Assembly (NCBI RefSeq): GCF_031143425.1 | Contig: NC_090444.1 | Span: forward strand, 1,317,701,324-1,317,765,323 | Length of the DNA stretch: 64,000 nucleotides | Direction: 5' to 3' | Source of the DNA: Pleurodeles waltl | Taxonomy: Eukaryota; Chordata; Amphibia; Caudata; Salamandridae | Shown: piece after piece, positions 57,451-64,000 of the stretch | How positions within the stretch are numbered: position 1 is the stretch's first letter | How the letters are laid out: every line of letters starts with the position of its first letter | Notes under the pieces: model-generated | What the model saw: only the letters and a program-made list of their open reading frames with translations | Database searches by the model: none | Told to the model about the DNA's origin: nothing | Made by a program: the position numbers and the translations under genes

Positions 57451-60175
57451 TTACAGGGATGCTATAGTTAGGAAATAGCATTAAGAAGAATAGAAATTCA
57501 CTGGAAGAAACAGGGGATGCAAGGGCTTTATAGTTAGGTTCAGATTTTACACACGCAACACCATAGAAATTCAGCAGTTATAGTTATTTCAAGTAAAAAT
57601 AACTCATGCCCTTAAGTAACTACAGTATAACTCGTGCCCCCGCCATAGAGTATTTTCTCTTCAATATTTTCACTGCAAATGTTGCTGTGATATTATCATT
57701 AAGGTTATAGATGATGTCATGAGTGATGTAATATGTGGGGTAATTAGCAGGGGATCAATTAATTAACATGACAACAGAAAACCTTGCTATATGGCCTCAC
57801 ATTCCCATTAGTGTAGAGTATAGTATTGGTGCTCAATACATTCTGAACATGCCTGTTGTCAAACATGTATTCTGGGACAAGAAAACTTGTATCAACAACT
57901 TATAGCTCAAATTAGGAATGGAGCACACCTAAACAAGTGAAAGGGATTACAATTTCTAGTTCAATACATGGAATCCATAATACTGTTGAGAAATTTGATA
58001 AATAGTCGTACTGTGATTTAAGAGAAAAAAATAGACCTACGCTGTAAGACAATGGTGTATGATGTATCCGAGACTGTACTGTTACAATACTTTTAATACC
58101 AAGCATATCTATAAAATGTGCATGTGTACAACAAAAGATTTGTGAAAGACCAACAAGAAATATATAATAAAGCCAAGTCAAGAATAAGCAAGAACACCAC
58201 ACATTTGTCCCAAGACCTATGACTTAGTCACAGCCTCGTATTTTGTGTTTTGGCAATGTCCAAGCCTCATGCTGCAATAAGTTCATCAGTAGCCGAGTAA
58301 TATCCAATTCATTGGTTTGTTGCACTGAAAGTTCTTGTCATCCAATGTGGAAGATCGACATGTAATTTAATAATCCATTTCAGACCGATGTAGAAAATAA
58401 ATTTGTAGATCAACAATCCAATTCAGCCATGATCCAATTCAGCCGACACGTGTTTCAGCAGGGGATCCAGGGTCTGATTTTGGGAGGACAGCATGACAAC
58501 TCCATATTGTGCTGTGGGAGGGGTGTCACTCAGCCCCAGGCACGTCCATTAATCTGGGGCTGCTAGTGATCTGTGGACAATGCTACTGGTCCAGAGCTGT
58601 GCTTTTCTTGGGTGTGGTAGGGGGCAAGCAGCTCTGAACACTGCTAACAGCCAGAGGCTGTCAGTGATCCATAAGGGGAGAGGGCATGAAGGGTGTCTCA
58701 GCCAGGGACAGTGTCTGCTATGCAGTTGGAAAAGGCCAGTGTAGATCTTGTCTGCCCCAGGCCACAATCTGTGACCCACGCTCTTCAAATGGCCAGGTAT
58801 ATCCTTGCACCTGGTCTTGCTGATCAAAAGAGAATGTCCCCAAGGACAGGAGGAGTTGGAGGGAAGCCCCTGACATGCTCACTTCTGTGGATTCAGCGGT
58901 TGCACATATGAACCCAGTGAAACCAGACCAGGTGTCTCCAGGCCAGGAATTCCCAGGATGGGTATTGCAGACTCAGGTTTACTGGGTATGGAATTTCCAG
59001 ACCTGATAATTGAACCTGAAAACACCTACACAGAATTGGGATTTATCTCTCTGGGTGGAATACCACTACTCGTAATGAAGGCCATAAAGGGGAAGCAGAT
59101 TGGTGTATTGTGGGCCTGCAAAACAGCTCTGGTAGTACACAGGGGGACTGCTGGGGTACGGAGGCACATAAAGGGAGCTCAGCAGTGGTGGAAGATAAAT
59201 GTAGGAGTGGCAAGGGGAGAGTCAGGATTGCACACAGAGGAAAAAGAGGGTGGGACACACTGGCAGGCTGCAGTGGTGTTGAAGGGCACACATAGGGTCA
59301 CCAGAGACTTGGCACGGTAGAACACTAGGCAAAGCTGAGTTGAGGTAATATCTTCTAAGACACTGACTCAGTAGAAATAACTGACTTTTTAGAACGCTAT
59401 TTTTCTCTCACCGAAGCAGAAAACGATGCAGAAACAAGACGCTGCTACCTTCCCACTGAGGACACGTGCAACACAACTTTCTCTGAGACACTAACTACTG
59501 AAGTATGCACATGTAGAAACACAGGCTGCTAGTCAGAGAATTTACTTCATTGAAGTGCACCGCTTAGAACACTGCATGTGCATTTCACACTGCCTTTATC
59601 TCTTGCAATACCTAGCTGTAGTGAATTGAACTACTGAATTGTTAACTTCTTAATAAGTAGCGGGCCATCTTGAAAGACCACACTAACAATAATTTTCTCC
59701 AAGTTGGCTTCTCATCGCTTTTGGGAAAAGGGTGATCTCATGAATAGTTTCTTGAATTGATTACCCCCTACTATCCTGGGAGTTTATCATTGAACTTTAC
59801 ATAGGATCCTGACAGTACCTTGCCGCAAAGACAGGCCCGCCCAGTCTTGTTTTGTGGAGAAATTGTTGATGAAAGGCTCTAACTAATCTTTGAGCATGCA
59901 CATCCGTCTGTAACTCACAAGATCTTTCCTTGGGCCCATAGCCTTTCCAACCAATTAGGTAGTATAATTAGTTGTTAACTTTCTTAGAGTACAATATTCT
60001 TTTAACATCGAATTCTTCTTGTTGGAAAGTGAATTATTGGTAAAGGCAGAAAAGTACCCACACTTAGCAATAGGTCACTAAGCCCAACTAGGTCCAGTCA
60101 GGTCTCAATAAATTAAACCCAGCTCAACCCTTGGTAGCTTGGCAATGAGCAATACGGCTTAACTTAGGAGACAAA
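57451..60175. other. Non-coding stretch
   Basis: About 2.7 kb with no domain, splice structure or repeat terminus I can support. The longest plus frame (58958-59320, 120 codons) resembles nothing known to me. Confidence 0.5.
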
Positions 60176-61030
60176 GGGGCGCATTTATACTTTGTTTGCT
60201 ACATTTCAGCACCATATTTTTTATGCTAAAACGTCGCAAACTTTACTCCAAATTTATATTTTGACGCTAGAGCCGTAATTTTTTGGATGCGTGAACCCAC
60301 CTTGCGTCAATTAGATGTAAGGTAGGCGTTCAAATATAAATAATGACGCTAAGCCCTTAGCGCTATATTTATCCCCTGATGCAAAAATAAAGCACAGGTG
60401 GGAAGTAGACCCAAATAATGACACTAAGCTTGCTTAAGGGAATTATTTAAAGTCTGGGTCTGACCAGGCATTAAGGTACCTGTGGACCCATTTCCATCAC
60501 CAAACATCATGGAATGGGCCCACAGGTGCCCACCCCACACCCCAGGAACACCCCCACCCACACCAGAGGGATGCCAAAGGATGGGGGACCCCATCCTGGG
60601 TAAGTATAGGTAAGTATGGGTAAGTATTACATTTATTTTTTTAATTTGCCATTGAGGTCCACTTACATGGGTCCCCCTGCATGGCACTGAGTCTAATGGC
60701 CATGCCCAGTGGACACCCATCCCCTGGGCATGGTCATTGGGGTGGTGGGCATGACTCCTGTCTTTACTAGTCATTTTTGGGCGCTATTGCATCAAGACAT
60801 GATGCTAGGCTGGTTAACAAAATATATATTGGCGTTAACCTGCCTAGCGTCATTTCTGGTTCCCTAATTCCATATTCCCCTACCGCCACCCCCGGCAAGC
60901 ATCTTTTCTTTTGACGCTAGCCGATCCATAGCGACGACTTGCACTATTCCATAATAATGGCACCTGTCTGGCACTCAGAAATGACGTAATCTGGCGGCAA
61001 CCTTTTTGATGCAAAATTGCGATTGCACTG
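60176..61030 (-). mobile_element. Foldback MITE, same family as 55530-56421, opposite orientation, right end not seen
   Basis: Starts GGGGCGCATTTATACTTT. Internal blocks (CATGACTCCTGTCT, GGCCATGCCCAG, TAGCGTCATTT) match the other copy in reverse order. The Gypsy LTR begins before its far end, so the Gypsy may have inserted into it. Confidence 0.6.
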
Positions 61031-62011
61031 TGTAACCGGACGTCTCCGGACGCCGGTCCTCAAAATATTGTGACGGCCGCCATCGATGGGGGCCGACACA
61101 CTCGAGAGCGACGCAAGCCTATGACGTCAGACGCCTTCGGCGTCTGGACGACGACCGAAAGAAAAGACGGACCAAAAGGAAAAGGAGAGAGAGAGACGGA
61201 GGAAGACGCTCGGCAAGCGCGACCCGAAGAAAAGGAAACCCGGACACCGAGGACGGAGAGGAAGGAGCCCGTCGAAGGATCGGGAGATCCGCAGGAGAGA
61301 GAGAAGCACCGGGGCCCTCCCGCCCCCGTCAGAGAAAAGCCGGGAGACTGCCAAAGTGCCGGCCGCGTCCCTGGAGGGGCGTGGCCACCTCAGGTACGTG
61401 CGTACCACAGCTGGGGGTTCGCGAGAGGGTGGTTATTAGGAATAGGGGGGGATAAGGGAAAGAGAGGGAGGTCCTGCAGGGAAGGGGAGACTATATGACA
61501 GAGAGCCCTAAAGTAAAGTAAATCTAACCTCACAAAGAAACCGACAGCCAGAGGATTTCTGCAAAGAAGGAAATGTCTGAGAACACCTATAGGGAAAACC
61601 ACAAACTAAAGGACAGTTATACCCTCACTTTCCGTCACTCATACCTATTCCCCCACCACCCTACTAACCCTATATACTGACAATATATATATCCCACTTA
61701 CCTGTGTTGTTGTCCTTCTTCTATTTTTTTTTGAGAGCCTGGCCCACTGACGTAGAGGAAGATCGGAGACCTTCCCAAAGCTGGACCGGTCACTTATGGA
61801 CTATCACCAAAACCCTGAAAGAGAAGAATAAGGAAACTTTGTTAATTTCTTTGGACTACAAGTGCGTTATCCTTGTGAACAAGAAACATGGGATAAAAAA
61901 GCTCCATCCTTAAAACCAAAGCAAGAATAAATTGGCTAAACCCTCACCTTCTGCGCCTGTCAATTATTCCAATATCCCCTTTATTTGTTTCGGGATAAAG
62001 AACCCATTACA
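61031..62011 (+). repeat. Gypsy 5' LTR
   Basis: Begins TGTAAC and ends TTACA, giving the inverted TGTAA/TTACA termini. Very GC-rich first third, then AT-rich. AATAAA at 61926-61931 fits the polyadenylation signal. Confidence 0.85.
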
Positions 62012-62012
62012 G

Positions 62013-62030
62013 TGGTGTCAGAAGTGGGAT
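62013..62030 (+). promoter_or_regulatory. Gypsy primer binding site
   Basis: TGGTGTCAGAAGTGGGAT one base after the LTR, a sequence common to vertebrate Gypsy elements primed by a leucine-type tRNA. Confidence 0.8.
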
Positions 62031-62059
62031 ATTGGAACAACGACAGGTAACCTAAAACG

Positions 62060-62980
62060 ATGGAGGGTACACCCACCCTATCAGAGATGATGCAGCAGCT
62101 AGCCGCAGGGTTGAGGCATCTACAAGTAGTGTGGGAAGAGCAACAGAAGGAGGCTAAAGTGGAAAGGGAAGCCCTACAAAGCGCTCTTAGAAGTCAGGCA
62201 ACTATCATGGCCAACAATCAGTTGGTCCATGAGACTGCAATCAAAAACCTCACGGACACTATTGCCGCCACCCGGGTGCATCCGAACGTACCCAGTTCGG
62301 TCCTGCAGCGATATCAGGAAGGCGAAGACCCGGATGCCTTTTTCACCAATTTCGAGCGGGTTGCTACTTCGGCCACCTGGCCCCAGGATAGGTGGGGCCA
62401 ATATATCGCCCCGTTATTAACAGGAACTCTCCAAGCGGCGTATCAAGCGGTAAACCCAGGCGGAACGACACCCTATCAGGATATTAAAAAGAGTATCCTA
62501 GAGCGAGTGGGGTTTGATACCGAACATTACCGGGTCCGGTTCAGGAAAGCCAAATGGGGACCCTCAGAGAATCCCCGGACCCTGTATTTCCGGATTAAGG
62601 ACTTGGGACTCAAGTGGCTAGGTCCCATTGGGACCAATAGGGAGGATATCATTGAGGTTGTTCTCCTTAGAACAATATCTAGACGCCTTACCTACCAATA
62701 CCCGTAATTGGATCAAGCAACACCCAAGTCCAGATACTAACACCACTATTGAATTAGCTTGTGCCTTTCACTGCTCCCTCGAGTTCAAAATCCCTCCCGT
62801 ACGGCCAACACTTAACCCCATCCGACAGAACCCCGGACCCTCCCCATCCCTGGGGCGGAAACCAACCGAGGATCCGGGAAAATTGCGAGGATTAGAAAGA
62901 TCCTATATGCAACAACCACAGTGTTTTAGCTGTGGAGAGTGGGGACATATCGCCCGGGTTTGCCCGCTGAAAACGGAAAA
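62060..62980 (+). pseudogene. gag: Gypsy gag (SCAN-like, frameshifted)
   Basis: ATG at 62060 (MEGTPTLSEMM). A coiled-coil N-terminus (residues 1-70) is followed by a capsid-like stretch (DPDAFFTNFERVA, about 91-103) and then the SCAN-like block: HYRVRFRKAK and SENPRTLYFRIKDLGLKWL at 156-187. Near 62668 an extra or missing base moves the rest (LEQYLDALP ... WIKQHP) to another frame, and that frame continues to a CCHC zinc knuckle at 62922-62963 (CFSCGEWGHIARVC). The LEQ...LP...W...H pattern is the SCAN signature. Confidence 0.88.
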
Positions 62981-63780
62981 ATCAGAACCGATGGAAATAG
63001 GAGTCACTAGGGGGAGAGTCTTCTATACAGGCGGAAAGGAAACCCGATACAAGAAGAGACTTGTTGTCAATGGAAGAACCACAGTGGCACTCATTGACTC
63101 AGGTTGCAGTCAGTCTGTAATTCGTGCTGATTTACTGGAAAGCCCCCCTTTTACTTCAGGACTTACGGTATCCATATGTTGTATTCATGGAGATACAAAA
63201 GAATACCCCCTAATCTGGACAACCCTGTCCTGGGATGGAAAAGAAGTCCCCATAAGGATGGGGGTGGTGGAAAGGCTAGTCGAAGAAGCTATCGTAGGAA
63301 CCGACTTCCCTGACTTTTCGGAACTTCTTGACAGTACAAAAGACTCTGAAGACATGAGTACATGGTGGAAAAGAGCTCCTTTTTCTAGTACGCCTATAAC
63401 ACCACCGGTGGTTAGATTCAGACCCTCCCGAAAAGAAAAAAGAGAAACCAGAAAAGTCTACGCCCAAGGAAACATGAGTCCAACTAGGGTAATTACAAAG
63501 GTCCTTACCCTTACTGACCTTCCCCCATTCCGTAGTTGTCAAAGAGAAGATCCGAGTTTGATCCATACCTGGAAAAGCGCACGACCCCAGAACCCCCAAG
63601 ACAAAAGCCCTTCTTTTACCATAATCAAAAATCTATTATACTGTGTCACTGGTAACAACCGAGAAGAAAAGAAGCAGCTATTAGTCCCCGAACCTTATAG
63701 ACCACAAGTCCTACACCTAGCCCATAGCCAGCCGGGGGGGGTCACTATGGAAGAGAGAAAACGGAAGAATATCTGTTGAG
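62981..63780 (+). pseudogene. pol: Gypsy protease and integrase N-terminus
   Basis: In the gag frame, ALIDSGCSQSVI carries the protease Asp (63096-63098). About 140 codons later, the integrase pre-domain (REDPSLIHTW ... GLLY-like NLLYCVT, LLVPEPYRPQVLHLAH) follows with no RT or RNase H block between. A run of eight G at about 63733-63740 coincides with a frameshift. This frame ends at TGA 63777-63779. Confidence 0.85.
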
Positions 63781-64000
63781 GAAGTTCTACTGGCCGGGGG
63801 TCTTTTCACAAATTAGGAGATTCTGTCAGCAATGTCCTAAATGCCAAATGATTGATCCGGGTCCCAAAAGAAGAGCTCCCTTGCAACCGCTTCCCATTAT
63901 AGACATCCCTTTTTCAAGAATAGGAATGGACATTGTAGGCCCTCTCCTACCTTCTTCCAGAGGATACCGTTATATACTAGTATTGGTAGATTATGCCACC
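63742..64000 (+). pseudogene. pol: Gypsy integrase zinc finger and core start, partial
   Basis: After the frameshift: KFYWPGV, CQQCPKCQ (the CC of HHCC), and RIGMDIVGPL with the first catalytic Asp codon at 63929-63931. Runs off the window in frame (YILVLVDYAT). Confidence 0.85.

Larger units (their letters stand above)
61031..64000 (+). mobile_element. Ty3/Gypsy retrotransposon, Gmr1-like, 5' part
   Basis: LTR, primer binding site, gag with a SCAN-like region and CCHC knuckle, protease, then integrase; the window ends in the integrase core. Gene order with integrase directly after protease is the known hallmark of Gmr1-like elements, whose gag is the accepted source of the SCAN domain. Two one-base frameshifts (about 62668 and 63735) mark it as a defective copy, unless they are sequencing errors. 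Confidence 0.85.

Noticed and set aside
56935..57471. His/Thr-rich 178-codon protein
   Set aside because: Translation of a CA-rich minisatellite.
58958..59320. 120-codon hypothetical protein
   Set aside because: No recognisable domain, no exon structure, isolated in non-coding DNA; expected by chance.
62981..63780. A deletion of RT and RNase H in the Gypsy element
   Set aside because: Considered first, but a SCAN-like gag with integrase after protease is the known Gmr1-like order, so the RT is probably outside the window.

Overview
This is eukaryotic, vertebrate-type DNA made almost wholly of transposable elements nested inside one another, plus simple repeats and a satellite array. I see no host gene, tRNA, rRNA, CRISPR or prokaryotic operon. 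The large AT-rich gaps, spliced PIF/Harbinger transposons, a gammaretrovirus-like and a foamy-like endogenous retrovirus (ERV) and a SCAN-like Gypsy element together suggest a large amphibian genome, most likely a salamander or newt. The species is an inference; nothing in the window proves it.

Layout. 1-8198: AT microsatellites, a decayed two-exon Harbinger transposase (minus strand, 7546 down to 3277) whose intron holds two foldback MITEs of one family in opposite orientation, and a roughly 590-bp MITE-like block. 8199-53499: ERV-A, a class I (gammaretrovirus-like) provirus on the minus strand (LTR, gag, pro, pol, env, LTR), heavily mutated. Inside its pol lies ERV-B (14009-46970, plus strand), a foamy-like provirus with LTRs, a small leader ORF, gag, protease, RT, RNase H, integrase, a long env and a 162-codon accessory ORF between env and the 3' LTR. 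ERV-B carries its own insertions: a 9.6-kb PIF/Harbinger transposon (14912-24522, TTA target duplication), a 180-bp MITE (26492-26671), a MITE made of about a dozen hairpins in a row (31724-32316), and a 12.2-kb array of 38 copies of a 325-bp satellite (32330-44549) that splits env.

53500-61030: a second copy of the MITE-like block and an LTR fragment, an (ATCT)n tract, two related MITEs in opposite orientation and a CA-rich tract. 61031-64000: the 5' end of a Ty3/Gypsy element (LTR, primer binding site, SCAN-like gag, protease, then integrase with no RT between), the Gmr1-like gene order; it runs off the window.

The best-preserved system is the Harbinger element. It encodes a DDE transposase with its catalytic triad intact and, unusually, two different SANT/Myb-like proteins, each reconstructed here from exons with in-frame GT-AG junctions. 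The transposase and the second SANT gene diverge from a shared 0.5-kb GC-rich region. The least explained item is the intact accessory ORF of the foamy-like provirus.
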